Shown piece by piece: positions 34,601 to 41,384 of a stretch of DNA of 64,000 nucleotides. Location: the NCBI GenBank assembly GCA_002367105.1, contig DFCS01000030.1, forward strand, positions 42,617 through 106,616, written 5' to 3'. A program made the translations under genes and the position numbers. Origin of the DNA: Hungatella sp. UBA3048. Lineage in GTDB: Bacteria > Bacillota > Clostridia > Lachnospirales > Lachnospiraceae. How positions within the stretch are numbered: the stretch's first letter is position 1; every line of letters starts with the position of its first letter. Below the pieces are notes generated by a model. The model was given only the letters and a program-made list of their open reading frames with translations, had not been told where the DNA came from and made no database searches.

Positions 34601-34788
34601 TCCTTCGCTTTTATGAGACAAATAACCGGCGGACCAGCGGCAATATGACCTTTGGCATGGACATTCAGAGAATTACGGAATGCAGCATGCTGGAGGAGGA
34701 TGAAAACCAGGTGGATAGTCAGGACAGGACAGCTTCTTTTGTGATTCACCCTTATGAGATCAAAACATGGAAGGTTATGTTCCGTTAA
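31648..34788 (+). CDS. alpha-mannosidase, glycoside hydrolase family 38
   Basis: The 1046-residue enzyme releases alpha-linked mannose. Family 38 hallmarks are VGHTHIDVAWLW (zinc-binding His and Asp), WLPDVFGYSAALPQIM (nucleophile Asp in LPDVFGYS) and HDILPGSSI (zinc His). There is no signal peptide, so it acts in the cytoplasm on imported oligosaccharides. AAGGAGGA at 31633-31640 selects ATG 31648 over ATG 31627. It is the last gene of the operon and is followed by a strong terminator. Candidate substrates are N-glycan or yeast mannan fragments (inference). Confidence 0.95.
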   Translation: MILIKERIGKLVEDLKELIYEKEVPVTSYRMLKSGERFLNVQDLRTDDWEELTSAELWGGHREYFWFETVITIPEDFKDQCVVYELKTGREGLWDATNPQFTIYVNGVRRQGLDVNHREVLLTEKAEPGETFRIVLSAFTGDQNFKLVMDSRIKVLDRETEQYYYDISVPYQVARLLPDSDSAYLSIIHAVNESLNLLDLRKEYSEEYYESLKKARQYMKEEFYDKYSGNSKETVYCVGHTHIDVAWLWTLAVTEDKAVRSFSTVLELMKQYPEYIFMSSQPQLYKYVKKHAPEVYEEIQKRVAEGRWETEGGMFVEADCNLSSGESLVRQFLHGKEFFREEFGKDNEILWLPDVFGYSAALPQIMKKCGIKYFMTTKISWNEFNKMPYDTFEWEGIDGTRILTHFSPSRDYNKAAEEGGTETEHFTTYNAYINPSQVKGAWARYSQKYLNDEVLMSFGYGDGGGGPTKDMLENQRRLESGIPGCPRTVMSTSKAFFEKLDKEVRGKKYLPSWVGELYLEYHRGTYTSMARNKKFNRKSEFLFENAEFYSMLDGVLNQNPYPKETIEEAWEVILRNQFHDILPGSSIKEVYEDSKKEYEAIGKAGGELVDHALSNVLEGVSAHKDNLVVFNPNSFEGEGAVSFKAPEYMENLAVMDGENLFPAQKTGDGSWLFCASQVPSKGYKTLKLREGNRDTGLRADERHLENEFISVTFHENGQISSIYDKQNEREVLKENRHANVLMTYEDRPHNYDAWDVNNYYVEKSWEITDVRSMELVENGPVRATICVKRRYLDSVIEQYISLLYNSPEIIIRNEIDWKENHIFLKSILPVDIHTDEATFEIQYGNVKRKTHYNTMWDYAKFEVCMHKWLDVSEDDYGVSMINDCKYGCHVHDGEIGISMLKSATYPNPDADKEHHSFVFSIYPHKGDWKTAKTIQKAYHLNNPMTALVKETEGGQLPGEFSLVKADAANVVIEVVKQSRKGNEMILRFYETNNRRTSGNMTFGMDIQRITECSMLEEDENQVDSQDRTASFVIHPYEIKTWKVMFR

Positions 34789-34799
34789 TCCTGTTTTTC

Positions 34800-34846
34800 G
34801 GGCCAAAGCAGCAGGCTTTTTCAAGTCTCTGCTTTGGCCCTTTTCT
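34800..34846 (+). terminator. terminator after GH38 operon
   Basis: GGGCCAAAGCAG (34800-34811) pairs exactly with CTGCTTTGGCCC (34829-34840), followed by TTTTCTT. Confidence 0.9.
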
Positions 34847-34857
34847 TATGTTGATAT

Positions 34858-34886
34858 TTGTGCTATTCTTATGATGATAGGATAAT
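34858..34886 (+). promoter_or_regulatory. candidate rpiR promoter
   Basis: TTGTGC (34858-34863), 17-base spacer, GATAAT (34881-34886). Start codon at 34937. Confidence 0.4.
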
Positions 34887-34936
34887 AGCGGAACAACTCA
34901 TCCGAACCAACAAAAACAAGGGAAGGGGCTAAAAAC

Positions 34937-35737
34937 ATGGATATATTAACCAAAATACAAAAAGACTATTTAAGCTTTTCCAAACAGGAAAAAAAGATCG
35001 CTGATTACATTTTACGTTTCAATCAAGAACTTCAAAACATGAACATCACTGATTTGTCTGAAAAGACAGGAACGTCTAATTCTTCTATTACCCGTTTTGT
35101 AAAAAAGGTCGGCTGCAAAAACTACTCGGACATGAAATTCAGTATCAATGGCCAATCCGCCCCTGTGGAAAATCACAAATCCAACGGAATTGCAGATGAG
35201 GTTTTTTTATATTATCAAAATGTAATTAAAAACACACAGCACTTAATTGACTTAGATAAAATCAAACAATTTATGAAGCTGCTTAAAGAAGCCAAAAGCA
35301 TTATTTTAATTGGAGCCAGCAGTTCAGGTACTACTGCCCAAATCCTGGGAATCCGCCTGATGAGAATGGGACTGCCAGTGAAAAGCTATTCCGATCCCAA
35401 CTGGATGCTAATGCAAGCCAGCATTGCTTCTCCTGGAGATCTTTTTGTAGCCATCTCCAACAGTGGAGTGACACGCTGCATCGTAGAAACTCTGGAGCAG
35501 GCCAGAACAAATGGTGCAACCATTGTTTCCATAACCAGTTTTTCGGAAAATCCGGTTTCCAAGCTAAGTGATTTGATCTTCCATGTCTACAATACCAGAT
35601 TTGTTCACAATCAAAAATTTGCAAACTCGCAGTTTTCCAATATCTATTTAATTGATGTGATCACCACTTATTTAATGGAAGACCAACAGTTTGGACGTTC
35701 CGTTACGACCACCAGGCAGATAATCAATGATCTTTAA
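34937..35737 (+). CDS. MurR/RpiR family transcriptional regulator
   Basis: The 266-residue protein has an N-terminal helix-turn-helix (NITDLSEKTGTSNSSITRFVKKVGCKNYSDMK) and a C-terminal SIS domain (SIILIGASSSGTTAQILGIRLMRMG, FVAISNSGVTRCIVETLEQARTNGATIVSIT) that binds phosphosugars. It is monocistronic with its own terminator and lies just upstream of the PTS operon, so a sugar phosphate made by that PTS is the likely ligand and the repeated sites at 35858-35910 the likely operators. Confidence 0.92.
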   Translation: MDILTKIQKDYLSFSKQEKKIADYILRFNQELQNMNITDLSEKTGTSNSSITRFVKKVGCKNYSDMKFSINGQSAPVENHKSNGIADEVFLYYQNVIKNTQHLIDLDKIKQFMKLLKEAKSIILIGASSSGTTAQILGIRLMRMGLPVKSYSDPNWMLMQASIASPGDLFVAISNSGVTRCIVETLEQARTNGATIVSITSFSENPVSKLSDLIFHVYNTRFVHNQKFANSQFSNIYLIDVITTYLMEDQQFGRSVTTTRQIINDL

Positions 35738-35740
35738 ATG

Positions 35741-35769
35741 AAAAATTGGATTAAAACCCAATTTTTTTT
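35741..35769 (+). terminator. rpiR terminator
   Basis: AAAAATTGG (35741-35749) pairs with CCAATTTTT (35758-35766), with a run of eight T. The stem is short and AT-rich. Confidence 0.65.
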
Positions 35770-35857
35770 ATTTATCTTTACAGTAAGAAATTAATTTTCT
35801 TTTCTTTTCTTTTCTATTAATCATAATGTCTGAGCCTTATCCCTTATTTTGCGTGTT

Positions 35858-35925
35858 GAAATAAATTATTGTGAAAATTATTATCGAAAATAATTATTGA
35901 AAAAATTATTACCATAATATATAAT
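35858..35925 (+). promoter_or_regulatory. PTS operon promoter with four 13-bp-phased repeats
   Basis: TTGAAA (35897-35902), 17-base spacer and TATAAT (35920-35925) form a strong promoter. Running up to and over the -35 box are four related units beginning GAAA and ending ATTATT-like at 35858, 35873, 35886 and 35899; the last three starts are exactly 13 bases apart. They are candidate operators for the upstream RpiR regulator. A CTTTT pentamer repeat lies further upstream (about 35797-35816). Confidence 0.7.
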
Positions 35926-35966
35926 GAGCTTACAAAGAAGACAAAAACAATAGAAAGGAGCAGGGT

Positions 35967-37061
35967 GTGGACATTTCTAAACAATGGGATACGATTTTAG
36001 GTGTGATGGTAAAAAGAGAGGGGGAAGAATTAGCCATAAGCCTAGGGACAGTAGAACCTTCCAACTATCGCTTATTTTTAGGCGGCAAGCCATATTGGGA
36101 GGCAATTACAAAACCAGTATCAGACAGTAGAGATGGAAGATTTCGACTTAAACTACCTGCAAAGGACGGGCCTTACTATTTTATAGTAAAAGCAGAAGGT
36201 AAACAAACCAATATTTTTACGGAACGGATTCTTCCTCTTAAGCAGGCAATCAATGTCAGAGATATGGGCGGTTATGAAACGGAGAATGGAAAGCTGGTAA
36301 AATGGGGACTTATATATCGAGGTGACCAGTTATCTAAATTGGATACAGAGGATGTGGCCATGTTAGAACGAATTGGAATTACTTCTATTGTAGATTATCG
36401 TTCTCAACACGAGCGCTCCTTAAATCCCAACAAGGAAATTAAAAATGTAAAAAATATTATTAACTGTGACCCCCAGTCCAGCTTTTCCGAGGCAGCTGCA
36501 AATGCTGTAGACTTACATAGTGAAAATATCAAGCTGGTGACTGCTTTGGAAAATGGTGAGGTGGAGAAACGATACGTCAACGGATCAGGGGAAAAGGTTA
36601 TATCCAGTTATCGGGAACTAGTAACTTCTGAAACGGCAAAAACGGCTTATGGCAGGTTTCTTCACGCCTGTGCCGATCAAAGAAACCTTCCCTTGCTTCA
36701 CCACTGCAGAGGGGGAAAAGACCGGACAGGCTTTGCTTCCATGCTGCTTTTATTGGCGCTTGGTGTAAAAAGGGAACAGATTGTAGAGGATTATGTACTG
36801 ACAGGTGTGATCCGAACTGCCAGAAATGAGCTGAAATACAAACAGTACCAGGAACTGACCTCAAATCAGGATTTCCTTAACTATCTCATGTCTATGATTG
36901 AGACCAGAAGGGAGTACATAGAAGCCAGTATGGATTTAATTAAGGAGATGTACCAAAGTGTTGACGATTACATGATCCGTCATTTTGAACTGACGAAGGA
37001 AGAGCTCCAAGCAATGAGAACGTTTTATTTAGAGGAGGGAAAAGCTATATGGGACAGGTAG
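35967..37061 (+). CDS. tyrosine/lipid phosphatase-like protein leading a PTS operon
   Basis: The 364-residue protein has an N-terminal domain (about 1-85) rich in beta strands and a C-terminal phosphatase domain: INVRDMGGYETENGKLVKWGLIYRGDQL, SIVDYRSQHE and the P-loop HCRGGKDRTG with Cys247 and Arg253 (CX5R). This is the Y_phosphatase3 pattern of bacterial tyrosine/phosphoinositide phosphatases such as Listeria LipA. No signal peptide is seen, so it is cytosolic. The start is GTG with AAGGAG upstream. It overlaps the IIA gene by 13 bases, so it is coupled to the PTS. It may dephosphorylate a sugar phosphate or a PTS protein; neither is shown. Confidence 0.85.
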   Translation: MDISKQWDTILGVMVKREGEELAISLGTVEPSNYRLFLGGKPYWEAITKPVSDSRDGRFRLKLPAKDGPYYFIVKAEGKQTNIFTERILPLKQAINVRDMGGYETENGKLVKWGLIYRGDQLSKLDTEDVAMLERIGITSIVDYRSQHERSLNPNKEIKNVKNIINCDPQSSFSEAAANAVDLHSENIKLVTALENGEVEKRYVNGSGEKVISSYRELVTSETAKTAYGRFLHACADQRNLPLLHHCRGGKDRTGFASMLLLLALGVKREQIVEDYVLTGVIRTARNELKYKQYQELTSNQDFLNYLMSMIETRREYIEASMDLIKEMYQSVDDYMIRHFELTKEELQAMRTFYLEEGKAIWDR

Positions 37062-37483
37062 CTTTTGTTGTAGCCAGCCATGGGGAATTCGCAAAGTACG
37101 CTTTGGAAAGTGCGGAAATGGTAGTGGGAAAGCAGGAAAACTGCGGCGTTTTAACGGTTAGTATGAACTTAAGCTTTGCGGACGTAGTAAATCAAATGGA
37201 AGAAGTATTTAATGATTTAGACCGCAGCAATGGAACGGTTATTTTAGTAGATATTTTGGGTGGTACTCCGTCCAATGTCAGCGGCCGTCTGGCGCTGACG
37301 AATGAGGGTGTTCTAGTGGTCAGTGGTCTAAATCTGCCTTTGTTGATTGAACTGCTGACAAACAGGGATCGAAGCTTAGAAGAAATTGGAAATGCCTTAG
37401 AAACAGCCTATCACAGCAGTTTTGTCAATGTAAGCAGACTATTTAAAGAGAGGGAGAAGGAACATGAGTGTGAAATTTTGTAG
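37049..37483 (+). CDS. PTS mannose-family EIIA component
   Basis: The 144-residue protein has the EIIA-man fold pattern, with phosphorylatable His11 in VVASHGEFAKYALESAEMV and the loop VDILGGTPSNVSGRLAL. It accepts phosphate from HPr and passes it to the separate IIB. It overlaps the IIB gene by 20 bases. Specificity within the mannose/fructose/sorbose/amino-sugar family cannot be told from this subunit. Confidence 0.93.
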   Translation: MGQVAFVVASHGEFAKYALESAEMVVGKQENCGVLTVSMNLSFADVVNQMEEVFNDLDRSNGTVILVDILGGTPSNVSGRLALTNEGVLVVSGLNLPLLIELLTNRDRSLEEIGNALETAYHSSFVNVSRLFKEREKEHECEIL

Positions 37484-37940
37484 GATCGACGACCGCCTTA
37501 TCCATGGACAAGTGGTCACCACATGGGTCAATGTTTATAAAATTGAACAAGTAATTATTATAAATAAAGCAGTAGAACAAGACAAAATACAATCCAGTGT
37601 ATTGAAAATGAGCGTTCCCCCCAATATTAAGCTGCATATTTTTTCGCCTGAAAAATTTTTGGAAATCATAGATAAGAACCCCATAACCAGGGCCACTATG
37701 CTCCTTTTTTCCTCTCCCTTTGATGTGGAAAAACTGGTAATCGCCGGCTATCCCATTCCCAAATTAAACGTAGGGGGCATGAGAGGAAATGAAACACGTA
37801 CTAAAATCACAAAAGCAGTATTCGTAACTCCAGAAGAAAGAAAGGTATTTGAAAGACTAATGGCTCTAGGTATGGACGTGGAAATCCAGATGGTTCCAAG
37901 TGAAGCTCCGGTCAAGATGAGTGAGGTGATAAGAGTATGA
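37464..37940 (+). CDS. PTS mannose-family EIIB component
   Basis: The 158-residue protein begins VKFCRIDDRLIHGQVVTTW, the EIIB-sor signature, with phosphorylated His14. KLNVGGMRGNETRTKITKAVFVTPEE is the conserved C-terminal block. It receives phosphate from IIA and transfers it to the sugar during transport. It overlaps the IIC gene by four bases. Confidence 0.95.
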   Translation: MSVKFCRIDDRLIHGQVVTTWVNVYKIEQVIIINKAVEQDKIQSSVLKMSVPPNIKLHIFSPEKFLEIIDKNPITRATMLLFSSPFDVEKLVIAGYPIPKLNVGGMRGNETRTKITKAVFVTPEERKVFERLMALGMDVEIQMVPSEAPVKMSEVIRV

Positions 37941-38725
37941 CGACATTTTTAATCACAATTACAGCATTTTTCATAGGAATTGACGACGTAAGCACAAAAT
38001 TATTCCGCAGACCCCTCTTAATTGCCACTATTATCGGATTCTTAATGGGAGATGTTCAGGCTGGTATGGCAATTGGCGCGACCCTTGAAATTATGTGGAT
38101 GGGGATCGGAAACGTAGGCGCATATATGGCACCCGACATCATTACGGGAACCTTAATAAGCACTTCTTTAGCCATAGCGAGCAGAGGAGACTCCGGACTG
38201 GAAACTACGGTGGCCACTGCTGTTACATTGGCAGTCCCTACCGCACTGCTGGCTCAACAGTTGTTGGTATTGATTGAAACGGTAAACTGCTCCTTAAATG
38301 CATGGGCTGCCCGCCTGGCAGAAAATGCTGATGTAAAGGGTACGGTTTGGCTGATCTATCCTCCGGCTATTATGACAGGACTGGCCCGCTCTGTTCCAAC
38401 ATTTATTGCTTTGAGATTTGGTGCTGGTGCCATTCAAAACATGGTAGATTCTCTTCCCAAGGTACTTATTAACGGACTATCAACTTCTGGAAAAATCATT
38501 CCTTCCGTAGGCATTGCCTTGTTGATGATGGCAATGATCAAAAAAACAGAGTTTTGGATATTTTTAATTCTGGGTTTTGTCCTTGCTTCTTACTTGGGTC
38601 TTGCAATTTTGCCCATTACTTTATTTGCCCTGGCTATTGCCTACTTATATGACCTTGCCACACAAAAGGGGAAAACCGAAGAGAAAGTAAACATGGGTTC
38701 GGCGGAAGGAGGCTATGATTTGTAA
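37937..38725 (+). CDS. PTS mannose-family EIIC component
   Basis: The 262-residue membrane protein has EII-Sor features: FFIGIDDVSTKLFRRPLLIATIIGFLMGDVQAGMAIGATLEIMWMGIGNVGAYMAPD near the front, and several further membrane segments. It forms the channel with IID. Its stop codon overlaps the IID start (TAATG). Confidence 0.95.
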   Translation: MTTFLITITAFFIGIDDVSTKLFRRPLLIATIIGFLMGDVQAGMAIGATLEIMWMGIGNVGAYMAPDIITGTLISTSLAIASRGDSGLETTVATAVTLAVPTALLAQQLLVLIETVNCSLNAWAARLAENADVKGTVWLIYPPAIMTGLARSVPTFIALRFGAGAIQNMVDSLPKVLINGLSTSGKIIPSVGIALLMMAMIKKTEFWIFLILGFVLASYLGLAILPITLFALAIAYLYDLATQKGKTEEKVNMGSAEGGYDL

Positions 38726-39549
38726 TGGAACAGAAATTGACGAAAAAAGACCTCTGGGTCTTGTTCATGCGGTTGAATACTATGAGAATCACTTTAAATT
38801 ATGAAACCTTACAGGGTGTAGGTTTTATGCGTGCCATTTCCCCTGCGCTAGAAAAGATTTATCCAGATAAAAAGGAATTGTCAGAAGCCATGAAGCGCAA
38901 TGCAGTTTTCTACAACTCTCACGTTAACGGCGACGCTGCGATCCTTGGTATGACAGCTGCAATGGAAGAGTCTACAGGTCCTGATGAAAAGGAAGGAATC
39001 AATCCTTTAAAAACAGGTTTAATGGGTCCTTTGGCAGGACTTGGCGACAGCTTGGTGAAGTTTACCTGGGTTCCCATTGCAGGCAGTATCGGAGCTTCCC
39101 TGGCTCTTAGCGGAAGCGTTATGGGCCCGATATTGATGTTTGTACTTTACAATATTGTCAATATTATTGGTCGGTATTATGCAGTGGTTTATGGCTATCA
39201 AAAGGGCATTTCCTTTTTAAACGACAATAGGGAAAGTAATATTATTCAGAGAATTTCGACCATGGCAAACGTAGTTGGACTGATGGTTATGGGCGGCCTA
39301 ATTGCCACTAACATCAAAGTGAAAACTCCTCTGGAAATTGCGGTCAACTCTAGCATTACGGGTGAAATCGGCGGAAACGTCATTCAACTGCAAGAAATGT
39401 TAGACATGATCATGCCCTCTTTCTTAAATCTTTTGGTTACAGTGATTGTTTACCGGATTCTTAAGAAAACAAAGGGCGGCCATGCGGCTTTGTTGATAGT
39501 AGTGATGATGGTCCTGTCCATTGTGCTGAAATACTTTGGTGTTTTGTAG
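38725..39549 (+). CDS. PTS mannose-family EIID component
   Basis: The 274-residue protein matches EIID: LTKKDLWVLFMRLNTMRITLNYETLQGVGFMRAISPALEKIYPD, FYNSHVNGDAAILGMTAAMEE, and GLMGPLAGLGDSLVKFTWVPIAGSIGASLALSGSVMGPI, with C-terminal membrane segments. It is the last gene of the operon, followed 22 bases later by a terminator. Confidence 0.95.
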   Translation: MEQKLTKKDLWVLFMRLNTMRITLNYETLQGVGFMRAISPALEKIYPDKKELSEAMKRNAVFYNSHVNGDAAILGMTAAMEESTGPDEKEGINPLKTGLMGPLAGLGDSLVKFTWVPIAGSIGASLALSGSVMGPILMFVLYNIVNIIGRYYAVVYGYQKGISFLNDNRESNIIQRISTMANVVGLMVMGGLIATNIKVKTPLEIAVNSSITGEIGGNVIQLQEMLDMIMPSFLNLLVTVIVYRILKKTKGGHAALLIVVMMVLSIVLKYFGVL

Positions 39550-39571
39550 GAATAATTAAGATTCAAACCTT

Positions 39572-39599
39572 GTCACCGCCATTTGGCGGTGACTTTTTT
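39572..39599 (+). terminator. PTS operon terminator
   Basis: GTCACCGCC (39572-39580), four-base loop, GGCGGTGAC (39585-39593), then TTTTTT. Confidence 0.95.
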
Positions 39600-39711
39600 G
39601 ATACCCATCATTAAAGGAACTGGAGGGTTAGTCCTGTCAATGGAGTACATGTTACAGTCTTCTGTAAAATATTCATAAGACTATTATGAAGGATAATGAA
39701 ACAAAAAGAAA

Positions 39712-39745
39712 CCCCTAATTCCCCTCATGAATGAGGGGGTAGGGG
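39712..39745 (-). terminator. terminator for minus-strand fragment
   Basis: CCCCTA..CCCCTCAT pairs with ATGAGGGGG.TAGGGG across a two-base loop. On the minus strand the hairpin is followed by TTTCTTTTTG. It lies 25 bases after the stop of the small minus-strand gene. Confidence 0.65.
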
Positions 39746-39769
39746 AGTTGAAGTGTCGAAGTAACTTTT

Positions 39770-39910
39770 TTAATTTCTTTTCCTGTTCAGATTGGACTTT
39801 GCCCAGCGTTTTAAACGTTCCATGGTCTCTGTATTGTCCGGACCATAAGGGCCGGTATGCCTGATATAAGCCATGGGGCAGGGAGCAATATATTCTGTTT
39901 TAAAAGTCAT
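39770..39910 (-). pseudogene. 46-residue fragment of a GyrI-like small-molecule-binding domain
   Basis: The reading frame encodes a 46-residue peptide with YIAPCPMAYIRHTGPYG and MERLKRWAKSN, which resembles the start of GyrI-like/AraC effector-binding domains (usually about 150 residues), where a vayiRHtGPY motif is followed by a helix ending in W. AGAAGGAAAT precedes the ATG on the minus strand. It stops early and has a terminator, so it is either a remnant of a larger gene or a very small stand-alone protein. I favour a remnant. Confidence 0.55.
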
Positions 39911-39934
39911 TGTATTTCCTTCTTTCCTTGTATT

Positions 39935-39946
39935 AGGACCGGTCCT
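39935..39946. promoter_or_regulatory. perfect 12-bp palindrome
   Basis: AGGACCGGTCCT lies 25 bases upstream of the small minus-strand gene, where an operator might be. No regulator is assigned. Confidence 0.35.
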
Positions 39947-40048
39947 TTTTCACAGTACAATGATATAAAATGAAATGCAACTGAAATTTTAAAAGTTGTA
40001 CAATTTCACGAATGGTTTCCCGGAACAGTAGCCTCGAAGATCTTACTC

Positions 40049-40111
40049 TTGCATAATTAAAAAAGTAGTAATAAAATGGTTATAAGATTTGTGTGGTTAT
40101 AGGATTTGTAA
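40049..40111 (+). promoter_or_regulatory. candidate promoter followed by 17-bp tandem repeat
   Basis: TTGCAT (40049-40054), 17-base spacer, TAAAAT (40072-40077). Immediately after are two copies of a 17-mer, GGTTATAAGATTTGTGT (40078-40094) and GGTTATAGGATTTGTAA (40095-40111), in the likely 5' untranslated region. Confidence 0.45.
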
Positions 40112-40209
40112 TGGAAACGGATCATGGCCATTACTGTAAATTTAAGGAGAATGGCAAGCTTTGCAATGTTGGAATAGAAGTTTTAAAATGTACGAACGGA
40201 GGAACCGGA

Positions 40210-40785
40210 ATGAAAAATGAAATACTTGCGAAAGAACACTGCCCATACTGCAAAAGACATTGTTCTTTAATAGATCCCCACTGCGGAAAAGGAAGAGCAT
40301 TGGCGGAAAAGAGAAAAAAGGAAGAGAAGAAGGTAAAAGAAGAAAAAAAGGAACCTGCCATGGATCCTGAAACGGTAGAATGGAAAGATATCCAGTCCGA
40401 AATCAGACTGATATACCTTTTTAATAATGTCAGCCGTCTGCTGCCTGAGCGGAAAGCCGGGAAGCAGGGCGGGAAAGGGGCCAGGCTTTATATAATGTCA
40501 GAATTGGCTGAAAAAGGTGACCTGACACAAAAGGAGCTTAAGGAAAATTCAGGGCCGCTTTTTAAAGAGCTGGAGGAGGCTTTGCAAAAGCTGGAGAAAA
40601 AGGGCTATATCAGCCGGAAGCAGGATGAAGGAAAAGACATAAAGATCTCACTGACCGGTAAGGGATACGAGTCGGCCAAAGAACATATGAGGGAATGGAA
40701 GAGGGAGAATGACAGTATTTTCTCCCTGCTTACGGAGGAAGAAAAAGGTTCGCTGGAACAAATTCTGAAAAAAATTAAGCCCTGA
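40210..40785 (+). CDS. Cys-rich, winged-helix MarR-like protein
   Basis: The 191-residue protein starts with a Cys-rich motif, CPYCKRHCSLIDPHCGKG (CX2CX3CX6C), that could bind zinc or an Fe-S cluster. A highly charged Lys/Glu stretch (about 35-55) follows, then a MarR-like winged helix (GDLTQKELKENSGPLFKELEEALQKLEKKGYISRKQDEGKDIKISLTGKGYE). GGAGGA at 40198-40203 selects ATG 40210 over an ATG at 40093. I recognise the architecture from Lachnospiraceae but know of no assigned function. The genes downstream are a small membrane protein and secDF. Confidence 0.78.
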   Translation: MKNEILAKEHCPYCKRHCSLIDPHCGKGRALAEKRKKEEKKVKEEKKEPAMDPETVEWKDIQSEIRLIYLFNNVSRLLPERKAGKQGGKGARLYIMSELAEKGDLTQKELKENSGPLFKELEEALQKLEKKGYISRKQDEGKDIKISLTGKGYESAKEHMREWKRENDSIFSLLTEEEKGSLEQILKKIKP

Positions 40786-40827
40786 ATGAACTACGTCATG
40801 AATATGGCATTTTCCATAAGACCAGGG

Positions 40828-40856
40828 TTGTGTTTCGTTAAAAATTGTAGTACAAT
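40828..40856 (+). promoter_or_regulatory. candidate promoter before small membrane protein/secDF
   Basis: TTGTGT (40828-40833), 17-base spacer, TACAAT (40851-40856). It lies 61 bases before the TTG start at 40917. Confidence 0.4.
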
Positions 40857-40916
40857 GCAACAGGATATCATCCGATTATTATGTTTTATGATGCGGCTGC
40901 CGCAGGAGGAGTACCA

Positions 40917-41345
40917 TTGAAATACCAGGTAAAGAAAACCAGGTCTGTCAGCCGGATACTGGCACTGTTATGTTGTATTGCCTTACTTATTGGAGAACTG
41001 AATGCGCTGGGCATGGACTGGATTCCTGGACAGGCCCTTCTAATTATAACGCAGGGCCTGCCAAAGGGATATACTCATCCGAGAAAGAATGACGCGGTCG
41101 CTGAATTTCCGGGGGCCTTAGAGGAAGAGGCTGCGGGTGAAACGCTGGTTGATGCCTGGAGCAGGTACTTAATCGGAATCTTACCATTAAAGTATCTGGA
41201 GGTCAAAGAATTATTCCTGCCTGCCCCGCTTATATTATGGTCGGGACGAACCATGTTGATGAAGGAGGGGTATGCCGGCAGGGAGTATCTGATCAGGTAC
41301 ATTCATGATTCGGATGGTGAGAAAGGAGTAAGGGTTGGAATTTAA
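40917..41345 (+). CDS. small membrane-associated protein of unknown function
   Basis: The 142-residue protein has a basic N-terminus and one membrane helix (ILALLCCIALLIGELNALGM), then a soluble region with no motif I recognise. AGGAGGA six bases before TTG 40917 makes this a better start than ATG 40881, which has no ribosome site. It lies 39 bases upstream of secDF in the same direction and may be co-transcribed, but nothing in the sequence proves a role in secretion. Confidence 0.65.
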   Translation: MKYQVKKTRSVSRILALLCCIALLIGELNALGMDWIPGQALLIITQGLPKGYTHPRKNDAVAEFPGALEEEAAGETLVDAWSRYLIGILPLKYLEVKELFLPAPLILWSGRTMLMKEGYAGREYLIRYIHDSDGEKGVRVGI

Positions 41346-41384
41346 AAAAGTATTTAAAATTATAATAAGAAAAGAGGATAACCA

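Noticed and set aside
35858..35910. Short regular repeats that could suggest a CRISPR array
   Set aside because: Units are 13 bp with no spacers of 25-40 bp and overlap a promoter; there are no cas genes in the window.
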